Positions 21,049-30,560 are shown, counted from the stretch's first letter. The stretch: 64,000 nt of DNA from CAVORB01 sp963698495 (GCA_963698495.1 CAVORB010000011.1:186001-250000); one strand, 5' to 3'. Made by a program: numbers and translations. Notes: generated by a model from the sequence alone, not told the origin.

Positions 21049-21096
21049 TATAATATTAGCTGTTGCTTATATTATATTTTTCTATCTACAATGCAA
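21049..21096 (-). promoter_or_regulatory. RND operon promoter with AT-rich inverted repeat
   Basis: 12-bp arms TATAATATTAGC and GCTTATATTATA (one mismatch) flank TGTT. The inner 20 bp (21053-21072) read ATATTAG-N6-CTTATAT, the same plan as the palindrome at 8339-8358. On the minus strand TTGCAT (21096-21091) and TAATAT (21074-21069) form a possible -35/-10 pair with 16-bp spacing, and the dyad covers the -10. It resembles sites of ArsR/SmtB-type repressors in being AT-rich and promoter-overlapping, but no repressor gene is in the window. Confidence 0.6.
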
Positions 21097-21325
21097 GCGG
21101 AGACCGGTCCGTGGTGCAGACTGCTCGGGCAGATTCCCGCGTTGAAGCACCGTCGCCTTCTAGTGACATCAACGGCCTAGGCCTTTCGCGAATCTGACCC
21201 TATCCGTTTGTTTTATCTTGAAATAAGGGTTGGTTTAATACTTGCTTGCCAGATGGGCAAAGGCCGCATGCTCGCATCCTGGGGGCAGGCATCTTCTCGC
21301 ACCGGCCGTGATTCAGGAAACACCG

Positions 21326-21724
21326 ATGATCGTGGCGCACACGCCGAAACGCAAAGGTCGCTTGGAACCTCGCATGGATACAGCCCATTCCAAAATCGAC
21401 ATGGTACAGCCGTCCAAGGGAAGGCTGTTGTCGAGACCCGACAAATATTCCCGAGACCTCTCTCAGTGGTTTCTCGATAGCCTGGATGCTGCGCAAGAGG
21501 CGGAAGGTACGGTGCGCAACGTCGTCCTCGAGTTGCGTCACCTTCTTATGTCGTCCGAACTGACTGACGCCACGCGTGAGGATCTGTCTCGGCTGCTGGT
21601 CGGGCTGGAACGGGCGACCGGCCGGCTGACGCTCGTCCAGGTCTCGGCCAAGAATGCGCTCGATGGGCTCCAGCTTCAGAACCAGTCTGCGCCGCTTCGC
21701 ACACATCCCCCCAAGTCCTCCTAA
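21326..21724 (+). CDS. Hypothetical helical protein (132 aa)
   Basis: Starting at the ATG preceded by AGGAAA, the product is MIVAHTPKRKGRLEPRMDTA and then a helical body: KYSRDLSQWFLDSLDAAQEAEGTVRNVVLELRHLLM and LTDATREDLSRLLVGLERATGRLTLVQVSAKNAL. The helical region has a protein-like heptad pattern. An opposing frame on the minus strand is less protein-like. No family recognised; it converges on ttcA three bases away. Confidence 0.5.
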   Translation: MIVAHTPKRKGRLEPRMDTAHSKIDMVQPSKGRLLSRPDKYSRDLSQWFLDSLDAAQEAEGTVRNVVLELRHLLMSSELTDATREDLSRLLVGLERATGRLTLVQVSAKNALDGLQLQNQSAPLRTHPPKSS

Positions 21725-21727
21725 CGT

Positions 21728-22468
21728 TCAGCGGGTCGGGCCCTCCGTCAGCAGGGGGCGCATGGCGTTCAGGATGTTCGAAAAGAGGTGAGGGGATTGG
21801 GCTTCCTCCCGGAGCAATAACTGTTTCACGTGCTCACGCCGTGTGGGGGCGGAAAAGCAGGCGGGACAACTATCAGCAACAACGGGTAGCCGTGCGGCGC
21901 GGGCGAAATCCGCTGTCTGGCGCTCCCGACAGTAAGCCAGCGGACGGATGATACGGACATCGCCCTCCCGGTTCAGGTAATGCGCCTTCATTGTTCTGAG
22001 CTGTCCGCCGTGAAAGATGGACATGAGAAGGCTTTCGGCGAGGTCGTCGAGGTGCTGGGCCAGGGCCAGGACACCGTATCCCTCTTGCCGACAGATCCGG
22101 TACATGATGCCCCGCTTCATCCGGGCGCAGTAGGCGCAGAAGGAATCCCCGTCCATGTGCTCCTTGGCCTGCTCCATGATCGGCTGCCGCTCATAGAACC
22201 AGTTCACGCCCAGTTTCTCGTAGTAGCCTTGCAGGGGCTGGGGATCGAAGCCCGGCACCTGCGGATCGACGGTGAGGGCGCCAAGCTCGAAGCGTACCGG
22301 CGCGTACGTCTGCAGGTGCCGAAGAAGGTGCAACAGGGACAGGGAGTCCTTGCCGCCGGAGACGCCGAGCAGAATACGGTCGCCCTCGCGGATCATGTCG
22401 TAATCAGCGATCGCCCGTCCTACCTGGCGCAAAAGGGATTTCGGCGGTTTTGCGGGCAGATTGTTCAT
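21728..22468 (-). CDS. ttcA: tRNA 2-thiocytidine biosynthesis protein (TtcA-type)
   Basis: 246 residues. The PP-loop ATP-binding motif is LLGVSGGKDSLSLLHLL. The iron-sulfur cysteines are in SFCAYCARMKRG (CxxC) and DSCPACF (second Cys), and LAQHLDDLAESLLMSIFHGG matches the family. TtcA thiolates cytidine 32 of certain tRNAs in the cytosol, using a [4Fe-4S] cluster. I place the start at MNNLPAKPPKSLLRQVGRAIADYDMIREGD. It is shorter than the E. coli enzyme (about 310 residues), mainly at the C-terminus, but all catalytic elements are present. Confidence 0.88.
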   Translation of the reverse strand: MNNLPAKPPKSLLRQVGRAIADYDMIREGDRILLGVSGGKDSLSLLHLLRHLQTYAPVRFELGALTVDPQVPGFDPQPLQGYYEKLGVNWFYERQPIMEQAKEHMDGDSFCAYCARMKRGIMYRICRQEGYGVLALAQHLDDLAESLLMSIFHGGQLRTMKAHYLNREGDVRIIRPLAYCRERQTADFARAARLPVVADSCPACFSAPTRREHVKQLLLREEAQSPHLFSNILNAMRPLLTEGPTR

Positions 22469-22645
22469 GGCCGCGAGTGTAGCCGAAACCGCGCGCGACG
22501 GACCCCCGCAGCCCTGGATATTGACGGACTCGAACTCGAGCGTCTGCCTCCAAGTCGCCTTCTCCTTGGCGGTCCTCTGTCGCAGTGACCCGGCTTGGCC
22601 CTGATATGATGATGCCGTGAACCTACGGCACATTTGCGAACGGCA

Positions 22646-23623
22646 ATGAACCCTCGCATCGCACTGACAGCGGTAATCGTGGTCGCCATCGGCGTACCAG
22701 CGCCCGCGCAGGCAGCGGGTTGTACCGTCCCCCATGGGCCGGCAGGCTCGCTCTCCCGGAGCATCGGCTGGGGGCTCAGCGCCCACTTCCGTCGCTGGCT
22801 CGATGCCAACGGCCTCGGCTCCTACGACTTCCCCCGCGATGACCTCGCCGGCGGCAGCTTCGGCGGCAAGCGGGCGGACGACGAACGGGTCGCGCGGCAA
22901 CCGGTGGTGTTCGTGCACGGAAACTCGGATCGCGCGCTCGGATGGGAGCGAGGCCCGATCGGCTGGACGGCGGTGATCGACTATTTCTTAGCCAACGGCT
23001 ACGGTCCCGCAGAGCTCTACGCCACCACCTGGGGACCGGCGAACCCCAGCCGGGCAGGAGAGCAGACCCACTCCTTCGCCAACGTCGCGCGAGTCCGCGC
23101 CTTCATCGAGGCGGTATTGGCCTACACCGGGGCGGAGAAGCTGGATCTGATCGCGCACTCGATGGGCGTGACGCTGGCGCGCAAGGCGATCCTTGGCGGG
23201 GCGCTCGAAGGCAAGGACCTTGGCCCACCTCTCAGCGACCGGATCGACACCTTCGTGGGAATCGCCGGAGCGAATCTGGGGCTTGCCGCCTGCTACCAGG
23301 CGGTAGAGAGTCAGCCGACCTGTTCCGCGGAGGACGGGTTCTACCCCGGCAGGCCCTCCCTCTTCGGCATCTCCGGAACCTCCGATTTCCTGGCTCAATT
23401 GAACGCGGAGCCGGGCTACGAGGCCGAGCACGTCTTCAGCATCTGGTCACGGGCCGACCAGCTCATCGGTTTCGGGAATCTGGTCTATGGGGAGCCCACC
23501 TCCCGCATACCGGACCAGGACGCAGAGAAGGTCTATGCGAGCGCCCCCTACGGCCACTTTTGCGTGCGTGATCTGAGCGCGCCGGTTCAGCTCGAGATGA
23601 TCCGGCAGCATCGGGTGCCGTGA
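22646..23623 (+). CDS. Secreted lipase/esterase, alpha/beta-hydrolase (lipase class 2-like)
   Basis: 325 residues with a signal peptide (MNPRIALTAVIVVAIGVPAPAQA). The fold is alpha/beta-hydrolase: oxyanion strand QPVVFVHGNSDRALGW, nucleophile Ser in DLIAHSMGVTLARKA, candidate acid Asp in FSIWSRADQLIGFGN and candidate His in YGHFCVRD. The segment PAELYATTWGP is typical of lipase class 2/EstB-like enzymes. Cys pairs suggest periplasmic or extracellular folding. It probably hydrolyses esters or lipids. ATG at 22646 is preferred over an upstream TTG. It is transcribed divergently from ttcA and converges on tsaC. Confidence 0.85.
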   Translation: MNPRIALTAVIVVAIGVPAPAQAAGCTVPHGPAGSLSRSIGWGLSAHFRRWLDANGLGSYDFPRDDLAGGSFGGKRADDERVARQPVVFVHGNSDRALGWERGPIGWTAVIDYFLANGYGPAELYATTWGPANPSRAGEQTHSFANVARVRAFIEAVLAYTGAEKLDLIAHSMGVTLARKAILGGALEGKDLGPPLSDRIDTFVGIAGANLGLAACYQAVESQPTCSAEDGFYPGRPSLFGISGTSDFLAQLNAEPGYEAEHVFSIWSRADQLIGFGNLVYGEPTSRIPDQDAEKVYASAPYGHFCVRDLSAPVQLEMIRQHRVP

Positions 23624-23666
23624 CGCGACACCGGCGTGAGGTCCCGCCGGACATGGCCTTTGCTCC

Positions 23667-24242
23667 TCAGCCCCGAATGACCTCGCCCGTGCGTCCATCC
23701 CGGATGGTGGACGGTTGCGCCCGGCCGCCGCAATCCCCGGCGAGTATGTCGTCGACGTCGCCGTCGAGCCGCAACCTGACTTGCAAGGCGCTGCGCGCGG
23801 GAGGGTGGCCGCCGCGGTTGGCGCTCGTGGACACCAAGGGCCCCGCCGTCCGGCACAGCGCCGCCGCCAGCGGGTGCGCGGTGACACGCACCGCAAGGGT
23901 ATCGTGACGGCCGGTCAGCCAATGGGGGGTAACGGATCGGGCCGGCAGCAGCCAGGTCACGGGACCCGGCCAGGTAGGCCAGATCCGGCTCATGACCGAA
24001 GCCTCCAGGGGCTCGACGAACGGCTCAAGTTGGGAGAAGTCGGCGGCGATCAGGATCAGTCCCTTGTGTTCGGGGCGCCGCTTGATCTCGAGGATGCGGC
24101 GCACCGCACGGGGATCCCAGGGGTCGCAACCGAGCCCGTAGACGGCCTCGGTCGGATAGGCAATCACGGCGCCCACGGCGACCGCGCGGGCGACCTCGCG
24201 CAGCCTGAAGCAAGGAGCCGGATGCGGTTCTCCGGGGCTCAC
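23667..24242 (-). CDS. tsaC: L-threonylcarbamoyladenylate synthase
   Basis: 191 residues of the Sua5/YciO/YrdC family: VARAVAVGAVIAYPTEAVYGLGCDPWDPRAVRRILEIKRRPEHKGLILIA, then TWPGPVTWLLPA, DTLAVRVTAHPLAAALC and PLVSTSANRGGHPPA. The enzyme makes threonylcarbamoyl-AMP from threonine, bicarbonate and ATP for the t6A37 modification of tRNAs. The start is a GTG (VSPGEPHPAPCF) 20 bp after topA stops; no ATG is suitably placed. The order topA-tsaC downstream of dprA-smg is conserved in gammaproteobacteria. Confidence 0.93.
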   Translation of the reverse strand: MSPGEPHPAPCFRLREVARAVAVGAVIAYPTEAVYGLGCDPWDPRAVRRILEIKRRPEHKGLILIAADFSQLEPFVEPLEASVMSRIWPTWPGPVTWLLPARSVTPHWLTGRHDTLAVRVTAHPLAAALCRTAGPLVSTSANRGGHPPARSALQVRLRLDGDVDDILAGDCGGRAQPSTIRDGRTGEVIRG

Positions 24243-24262
24243 AGCCGGCTGCGCGTCAGCGG

Positions 24263-26605
24263 TCAGGAAGCCGCCCGGCGGCGAGGCGCGTCCGGTGCGG
24301 GCTCGTCGTCGGTCCGGCTGCCGCTTTCGTCGACAGGCACGCTGTAACCGCAGTCCTTCTGCGGACAGACCTTCTCCGCGCCCTTGCTGCGCGTCACCTT
24401 GATGGTGAGGATGGGCCACTCGCAGCTCGGACAGGGCTCGGCAACTGGCTCGTTCCAAACGGCATAGTCGCACTTCGGGTACGTGGAGCAGGAGTAGAAG
24501 ATCTTCCCTCGCCGGGACTTCTTCCGCAGCAGGGTGCCCTTGTCGCACTTCGGGCAGGCAACGCCCGTATCCAGCGGCCGCTCCAGAGGCTCGATGAAGC
24601 GACACTTCGGATAAGCGCTGCAGCCGATGAACTTGCCGTACTTACCGCGCTTGACGTGCAGCTCGGAGCCGCACTCCGGGCAAGTCCTCCCCTCCAGCAC
24701 CTCGGCCGCCGGCTGGGCCTCAGTCTTGTCGGCCTGGAGGTCCCGCGTATAGTCGCAATCGGGATACTTGGTGCATCCGATGAAGCGCCCGTGCTTGCCC
24801 AGGCGTATGGCCAGTGGAGCGCTGCACTTGGGGCAGGCCTCCTCGATCACCTCCTGGGTGACGTCGCTGCGCTTGACGTGCTCCTGGGTATGGTCGACAA
24901 GCTTCTTGAAGGGTCGCCAGAACTGCTCCAGCAAGGGTATCCAGTCCTCTTCGCCCCGAGAAACGGCGTCCAGCTCGTCCTCGAGACGGGCGGTGAAGTC
25001 GTAATCGACATAATCGGTGAAGTACGCGGTCAGGAACTTGTTGACGATCCTGCCCACATCGGTGGGATAGAAGCGCTTCTTCTCCAGCTGCGCGTACTCC
25101 CTCTCCTGCAGGGTCGAGATGATGCTGGCGTAGGTGGAGGGTCGGCCGATCCCGTACTCCTCCAGGGCCTTGACCAGAGACGCCTCGGTGTAGCGCGGGG
25201 GAGGCTCCGTGAAGTGCTGGTCCGGGCGGATGGCGACGAGCTCGACCTCCTCGCCCTCTTTGAAGGGCGGCAACATGCGCTCCTCGTCGTCATCGGCGGC
25301 GGCCGCGTCGTCCCGTCCCTCGAGGTACACGCGCATGAAGCCGGGCTCCGACACCGTCGAACCGGTGGCGCGGAACAGGTTCCCGACCCCGGCCGACAGA
25401 TCCACCGCAACCGTGTTGATCAGGGCATGCGCCATTTGGCAGGCCAGGGTTCTCTTCCAGATCAGCTCGTAGAGCCGCGCCTGATCCCCAGTCAGATGGG
25501 CCTTGATCTCCTTCGGAAGTCGTCGGATCGAGGTCGGCCTGATCGCCTCGTGGGCCTCCTGGGCGTTCTTGGCCTTCGTCTTGAACAGGCGCGCCTGTGG
25601 CGGCAGATGATCCGCTCCGTAACGCTCGGCCACGAATGCGCGGATCTCGGCGATCGCCTCCTGGGCGAGATTCACCGAGTCGGTTCGCATGTAGGTGATC
25701 AGGCCAATGGCGCCGCTACCGGTGTCCACGCCCTCGTACAGCTGCTGCGCCACGCGCATGGTGCGCTGTGCGGTGAATCCGAGCTTGCGCGAGGCCTCCT
25801 GCTGCAGGGTGGAGGTGATGAAAGGAGGGGCGGGGTGGCGCTTGCGCTGCTTTCGCTCGACCTTTTCGACCCTGAGCTTGCCCGCTGCCGACTGTTCGAG
25901 TGCCTTCTCAACCTCATGGGCGCGGGTTCCATCCTGGATGCTGAACTGCTCGATCTTCTCGCCGCCGAACAGCGTGAGCTTGGCCTCGAACGGCCTCTTC
26001 TCCTTGACCGCTTCGGCCACGATGGTCCAGTACTCGCGGGTGTTGAATGCCTCGATCTCCTGCTCGCGCTCGACGATGAGACGCAATGCCGGGCTCTGCA
26101 CCCGCCCGGCCGAGAGGCCGCGCCGCACCTTCTTCCACAGCAGGGGGGAGAGGTTGAATCCCACCAGGTAGTCCAGGGCGCGCCGTGCCTGCTGGGCATT
26201 GACCAGGTCCAAGGACAGCTCGCGCGGATTGGCGACCGCATCCTGCACCGCCCGTTTGGTGATCTCGTTGAACACGACCCGATAGACGGGCTTCTTGCCC
26301 AGCTGGCGACGCTTCTTGAGCAACTCGTAGAGGTGCCAGGAGATGGCCTCGCCCTCGCGGTCGGGATCGGTCGCGAGATAGAGGGCGTCGGCGGTTTTCA
26401 GCTTCTTGGCGATCGCCTGCACGTGCTTTTCGTTGCGATCGATCACCTGGTACTGCATGGCGAAGCCGTGTTCCGGGTCGACCGCCCCCTCCTTGGGAAC
26501 GAGATCGCGCACGTGACCGTACGAGGCCGTTACCTCGAAGGAAGGTCCGAGGTACTTCTTGATGGTTTTCGCCTTCGCGGGCGATTCGACAACGACCAGG
26601 TTCAT
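24263..26605 (-). CDS. topA: DNA topoisomerase I
   Basis: 780 residues starting MNLVVVESPAKAKTIKKYLG, the type IA Toprim start. Toprim acidic residues are in ALYLATDPDREGEAISWHL. The catalytic Tyr is in GAIGLITYMRTDSVNLA. Four C-terminal Cys4 zinc ribbons follow (CPKC...CTKYPDC, CPEC...CSAYPKC, CPKC...CSTYPKC and CPSC...CPQKDC), then a short acidic/basic tail. It relaxes negative supercoils by single-strand passage in the nucleoid. A start 13 codons earlier exists but lacks the conserved beginning. It is preceded by a 249-bp gap, so it probably has its own promoter. Confidence 0.97.
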   Translation of the reverse strand: MNLVVVESPAKAKTIKKYLGPSFEVTASYGHVRDLVPKEGAVDPEHGFAMQYQVIDRNEKHVQAIAKKLKTADALYLATDPDREGEAISWHLYELLKKRRQLGKKPVYRVVFNEITKRAVQDAVANPRELSLDLVNAQQARRALDYLVGFNLSPLLWKKVRRGLSAGRVQSPALRLIVEREQEIEAFNTREYWTIVAEAVKEKRPFEAKLTLFGGEKIEQFSIQDGTRAHEVEKALEQSAAGKLRVEKVERKQRKRHPAPPFITSTLQQEASRKLGFTAQRTMRVAQQLYEGVDTGSGAIGLITYMRTDSVNLAQEAIAEIRAFVAERYGADHLPPQARLFKTKAKNAQEAHEAIRPTSIRRLPKEIKAHLTGDQARLYELIWKRTLACQMAHALINTVAVDLSAGVGNLFRATGSTVSEPGFMRVYLEGRDDAAAADDDEERMLPPFKEGEEVELVAIRPDQHFTEPPPRYTEASLVKALEEYGIGRPSTYASIISTLQEREYAQLEKKRFYPTDVGRIVNKFLTAYFTDYVDYDFTARLEDELDAVSRGEEDWIPLLEQFWRPFKKLVDHTQEHVKRSDVTQEVIEEACPKCSAPLAIRLGKHGRFIGCTKYPDCDYTRDLQADKTEAQPAAEVLEGRTCPECGSELHVKRGKYGKFIGCSAYPKCRFIEPLERPLDTGVACPKCDKGTLLRKKSRRGKIFYSCSTYPKCDYAVWNEPVAEPCPSCEWPILTIKVTRSKGAEKVCPQKDCGYSVPVDESGSRTDDEPAPDAPRRRAAS

Positions 26606-26854
26606 GCGGTGACCGAGGTGCAGAGGGCAACGGGCGCCTAGCAAAACCGATTCACCCGCGCCGCGTCAAGGGCGGCCTTGCCGGCGAGTGGCGCGATAGG
26701 GAGGGGAGGGAGTTCCGAGAGGGCGGGGGAATGCCGGGTATTCAGCGGCTCGGCGATCCGTGGCGTTATCCGGGATGGGCCCTTCAGCCTCGGGTGACGC
26801 GGACATCGGCTCGGGACTGCATCCCGGGAACCGTCTCGTACGGCGTCTCGCCCG

Positions 26855-27331
26855 TCAGTGAACCGCCGACGGCTCGTCGTTGTAGACCAGGTCCTCCATC
26901 TGAGTGAAGGCGTCTTCACTGCCGGGGCGGTTCATCAGCACCAGGAGCACCACCCACTTGAGCTCGTCGACGGATACGCTGGCGTGGTCGATGGCTAACG
27001 CGCGGTCGATCACCAGCTCGCGACTGGCCGTGTCCAGGATTCCGTTCTGCTCGAGAAACAGCAGCAAACCCTTGGCCTCGACATCGAGCTTCGCGGATTC
27101 GACGTCCGCGTAGATCCGCATGGAGCGCCTGGTGCAGGGCTGGTAGTGCGCGGTTTCGACCCCGGCGGCCAGCTCGTCCAACCAGCGCAGCGCCTTGCGG
27201 ATCTCATCGTTGGTGAAGCCGGCCTGGGACAGCTCGTCCTCCAGCTCCCCCTGGTCGTCGGGCGGCTGACTCTCACCGTCCATGTAGTTCTCGTAGAGAT
27301 AGATGAGCACGTCGACCATGTTTTCGTACAT
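26855..27331 (-). CDS. smg: Smg protein (DUF494 family)
   Basis: 158 residues starting MYENMVDVLIYLYENYMDGE and ending with the family's LKWVVLLVLMNRPGSEDAFTQMEDLVYNDEPSAVH. Acidic and helical with no signal peptide. Smg proteins have no settled function but are nearly always next to dprA and topA, as here. It lies 76 bp downstream of dprA and ~250 bp before topA. Confidence 0.96.
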   Translation of the reverse strand: MYENMVDVLIYLYENYMDGESQPPDDQGELEDELSQAGFTNDEIRKALRWLDELAAGVETAHYQPCTRRSMRIYADVESAKLDVEAKGLLLFLEQNGILDTASRELVIDRALAIDHASVSVDELKWVVLLVLMNRPGSEDAFTQMEDLVYNDEPSAVH

Positions 27332-27407
27332 CTGCCAACCTCAAGGCCGGTAAATCGACCGCCGCCGCGCCGGGCGATCGCGGGAGGCCTCGCCGCTTCC
27401 GAGTCGG

Positions 27408-28528
27408 CTAGATCGAGCCCGACCGGCGGCTGTAGCGACCTCCTGGGTAAGATGATACATATCCCTCCAGTTCCAGCAACAAAAGCATGGATGCGACGCT
27501 CTGCGCCGGGAGCTCCGTGCGGCGGATCAGCTCGTCCGGCGCCACCGGATCGTGACCCATGGCCTCGAGCAGACGCAGGTAGTCCCCATCCAGCCTCGCT
27601 GCCGGCGTGCTCTGCTCGCCTCGACGAGCGGCTGGGAGTCCGCGGCGAAGGGACCGAGCACGGAGGAGAGCTCCTCCAGGACGTCCTGGGCGGTTTCCAC
27701 CAGCTTCGCCCCGTCCCGGATCAGCGCGTGGCACCCTCGCGACAGCGGATTATGGATGGAACCGGGTATGGCAAAGACCTCCCGCCCCTGGTCCGTGGCG
27801 TATCGGGCGGTAATCAGGGATCCGCTCTTGAGCGCCGCCTCGGTCACCAGTGTTCCAAGACTGAGGCCGCTGATGATGCGGTTGCGGCGCGGGAAGTGCT
27901 CGCCCTTGGGGCCGGTCCCGGGCGGAAACTCCGTCACCAGCGCGCCCAGGTGCGCGATACGCCGCGCAAGCTCGCGGTGAGCGGCGGGGTAGACGCGATC
28001 CGGCCCAGTGCCGAGCACGGCAATGGTGCGACCGCACTCCATCGCGCCCTCATGGGCGGCCCCGTCCACACCGATCGCGAGCCCGCTCGTAACCGTCAAG
28101 CCACAGCCGGCAAAATGGCGAGCGAACTCGCGTGTGGTGTCTCGTCCAGCCGGCGTCGGATTACGGCTGCCGACGATTGCGATCTGCGGGTCCGAGAGCG
28201 CCGACGGGTCTCCCTGCACGTACAGCACCGCGGGCGCGTCGACCAGTTCCTTCAGCAACGCCGGATAGCGAGGGTCGTCCAGGGTAAGGATGTGCGCACC
28301 CTCGCGCCCCGCCCACGCGAGCGCGGCATCGACCGCATCTGTCGGTGGGGAACGCAGCGAGTCGGCGGCATCGGCGCGAGCACCCGCGGCACGCAGTGCC
28401 GATGCGTCCGCCTCCAGCACCTTTAGCGGGTCGCCGAAATGCTCTAGCAGGCGGGCGGCCGTACGCGGGCCGATTCCTGGCGTGTGCGCGACTGTCAACC
28501 AGGCCCGCAGACGCTCCGCGTCGGTCAC
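27408..28528 (-). pseudogene. dprA: DNA-processing protein DprA, frameshifted before the winged helix
   Basis: The main frame (28528 to ~27610) carries the N-terminal SAM-like region (LTVAHTPGIGPRTAARLLEHFG) and the Rossmann-like core: IAIVGSRNPTPAGRDTTREFARHFAGCGLTVTSGLAIGVDGAAHEGAM, FPPGTGPKGEHFPRRNRIISGLS, REVFAIPGSIHNPLSRGCHALIRDGAKLVE. The C-terminal winged helix (LDGDYLRLLEAMGHDPVAPDELIRRTELPAQSVASMLLLLELEGYV) is in another frame from ~27605 to 27408. One missing base near 27595-27615 explains this; restoring it gives 373 residues, the usual size. DprA loads RecA onto incoming DNA in transformation. If the shift is real, the protein keeps its DNA-binding core but loses the C-terminal domain. 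Confidence 0.9.
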
Positions 28529-28542
28529 GCCAGAGGTCCGCG

Positions 28543-29730
28543 TCAGGCGTTGGGCGAGCGCACCGCGTCCAGGACGTGAATGGGACGGAAAGCCTTCATC
28601 ACGAGGGCGAAGCTCACCCGAGGAAAGGTGCGGAAGACCATCAGCACGCCGGCTGCCTCGTAAGGTCTGATGAAGGTGCTAGACGGTTTCGTCACCTCGA
28701 CGTGAGGCGGTAACGGATCTCTGGGATCGAGCTCGTCGAACAGCCAGCGGTCCACACGATGATCGCCGAACCAGGTCTCTTGGGACCAGAACTTCTGGTC
28801 CTTCCAGTTCCAGTCCGAAGACCCCGAGCGAACCGTGTCGCGGACCTCTTGGCCGCCGCTGAACACCTCGAAGACGTGGCCGGACTGCAAACCGTCGTCC
28901 GAACCCCGGTCGATCACGACCACGTTGAACTGTCCGATCTGGGATACGCCGTTGAGCACCGAGATGAGACGTGCCCTGACCTCCGGTGGCGCTGCCCGCG
29001 GAATGAAGTTGGCGAAGGGTTCCTCCCCGGAAGCCGAGATAACCCGATCTCCGATCGCGGTCTCGAGCCCCATGCTCGTAATCCGCACCTTGGCCGGATC
29101 GCCGGGGCGCTCGAGCAGGGCATCAGCGACAAATTGCGCCTTGTACCCCAGGATCTCTCCGCTTTCCGAGTCGCGGAGGGGCTCGCCCGGACGCACGATG
29201 TCGAAGCGCTCGCCCTCGACACCGAAGATGCTGCGGACATAGACCGAATCGTGGACGCCGGCGACGATATGCTCGTTCGGAAAATCGACGACGTAGGGCG
29301 CGGCGTCGATCTCGGCCTTGTCCAACACGTAGGCTCGGGATAGGAAGGGACCGATCGAGCCAAGCGGGATGGTGGGCACCGGCTGCCTGAGCGCGGTTGC
29401 ACGTACCCGCGGCGAGAGCTTCACCGTGCGCATCCCGCCTTGGAATCCGATTCTTGGCTCGCCGTCGCGGTAGTAGAGCTCGAGGACGTCACCGGGATAG
29501 ATTCGGTCGGGATTACCGATGTCCCGGTTCGAATCCCAGATCTGCGGCCAGCGCCAGGGATCGCGCAGGAACTGGCCGGCGATGCCCCACAGGGTATCGC
29601 CACTGCGTACCGTGTAGGTCTTCGGATGGTTGGGGTTGAGCTCTACCTGGGCTGCAGCGGGCCAAACAAACGCGGCGGCGAGTAGGGCGACGGGGAGGAC
29701 GAGAGCAGCTGGGTTTAGGCGCATGGACAC
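28543..29730 (-). CDS. LysM-domain periplasmic protein
   Basis: 395 residues with a signal peptide (MSMRLNPAALVLPVALLAAAFVWPAAAQ). A single LysM domain follows at about residues 36-86: HPKTYTVRSGDTLWGIAGQFLRDPWRWPQIWDSN...GDVLELYY. The remaining ~300 residues are beta-rich (PTIPLGSIGPFLSRAYVLDKAEIDAAPYVV, GVHDSVYVRSI, DRGSDDGLQSGHVFEVF). LysM binds peptidoglycan, so the protein should be attached to the wall. Its position between dprA and def is standard in gammaproteobacteria. Function beyond glycan binding is unknown. It is transcribed divergently from def. Confidence 0.93.
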   Translation of the reverse strand: MSMRLNPAALVLPVALLAAAFVWPAAAQVELNPNHPKTYTVRSGDTLWGIAGQFLRDPWRWPQIWDSNRDIGNPDRIYPGDVLELYYRDGEPRIGFQGGMRTVKLSPRVRATALRQPVPTIPLGSIGPFLSRAYVLDKAEIDAAPYVVDFPNEHIVAGVHDSVYVRSIFGVEGERFDIVRPGEPLRDSESGEILGYKAQFVADALLERPGDPAKVRITSMGLETAIGDRVISASGEEPFANFIPRAAPPEVRARLISVLNGVSQIGQFNVVVIDRGSDDGLQSGHVFEVFSGGQEVRDTVRSGSSDWNWKDQKFWSQETWFGDHRVDRWLFDELDPRDPLPPHVEVTKPSSTFIRPYEAAGVLMVFRTFPRVSFALVMKAFRPIHVLDAVRSPNA

Positions 29731-29944
29731 TCCGGCACGGTCGAAACAGGATTACCCTGCCCCCATTTGTGGGGATGATGCAACAATCCACTTCGCCCGA
29801 CGCGTCGAACTGACGAACAATGCCTTGAGCTCCTGAGTCCCGCGCCGGTCGTTTGACGATACGCTCTTATTATTTAGTGTGATATGTTGCGGATATTAGC
29901 GACCAATTGCAAAAGGTTCCAGCCTGTTTTTAAAGAAACACCCG

Positions 29945-30481
29945 ATGAGCAAGCTCGAAATCCTCACTTTTCCGGACCCACGGCTGCGCAATAAGGCAAA
30001 GCCGGTTGCGCGTGTCGGCGACGATATCCGTCTGATCGTCGACGACATGTTCGAGACCATGTACGCCGCCCCCGGCATCGGCCTCGCCGCCATCCAGGTG
30101 GACATCCCCCTGCGCATCGTGGTGATCGACGTCTCGGAGGAGAAGCATTCTCCCTTGTGCCTGATCAACCCAGAGATCCTGTCGCGAGAGGGCGAAGAGC
30201 AGACGGAGGAAGGCTGCCTGTCGGTTCCCGGCTTCTACGAGCCGGTGACCCGAGCCGAGAAGATCCGGGTCAGCGCCCTCGATCGCGACGGCAACCCGTT
30301 CGAGCTGGACGCGGATGGTCTGCTCGCCGTTTGCATCCAGCATGAGATCGATCATCTCGATGGAAAGCTGTTCGTCGACTACGTCTCCTCGTTGAAGCGC
30401 CAGCGCATCCGCAAGAAGCTGGAGAAGGATCAGCGCCAGCAGCGTCCAGCTTCAACCGAGGCGCGTCGCCGGGTCATCTGA
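29945..30481 (+). CDS. def: Peptide deformylase
   Basis: 178 residues with the three metal/active-site motifs: GIGLAAIQ, EEGCLSVPG (metal-binding Cys) and QHEIDHLDGKLFVD (His-Glu-His). It removes the formyl group from the N-terminal Met of new proteins. The C-terminal tail is basic (RKKLEKDQRQQRPASTEARRR). First gene of the def-fmt-rsmB cluster. In the 214-bp gap before it there is a TTGACG at about 29853, but no convincing -10. Confidence 0.97.
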   Translation: MSKLEILTFPDPRLRNKAKPVARVGDDIRLIVDDMFETMYAAPGIGLAAIQVDIPLRIVVIDVSEEKHSPLCLINPEILSREGEEQTEEGCLSVPGFYEPVTRAEKIRVSALDRDGNPFELDADGLLAVCIQHEIDHLDGKLFVDYVSSLKRQRIRKKLEKDQRQQRPASTEARRRVI

Positions 30482-30560
30482 GCCGTGAGACAGGGCAAGG
30501 CGCAACCGCTGCAGCGACCGGCGAGCGATCTCCTCACCCCAGCGCCGGGACGCTAGGCGC

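Noticed and set aside
21200..21706. Minus-strand frame opposite the 132-residue hypothetical gene
   Set aside because: Composition is less protein-like than the plus-strand helical frame, which also has a ribosome site; not fully excluded.
24656..26641. Long plus-strand frame opposite topA (~660 codons)
   Set aside because: Antisense shadow caused by high GC at third positions; Leu/Gly/Arg-rich with no domain, while topA on the other strand is complete.
29500..29535. GGTTCGAATCCC, a tRNA T-loop-like sequence
   Set aside because: It lies in the LysM gene, in codons of the conserved WDSNRDIGNP segment, and no acceptor stem or anticodon arm can be built around it.
29889..29915. ATATTAG half-site before def
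   Set aside because: The second half is absent at the six-base spacing, so it does not match the dyads at 8339 and 21053.
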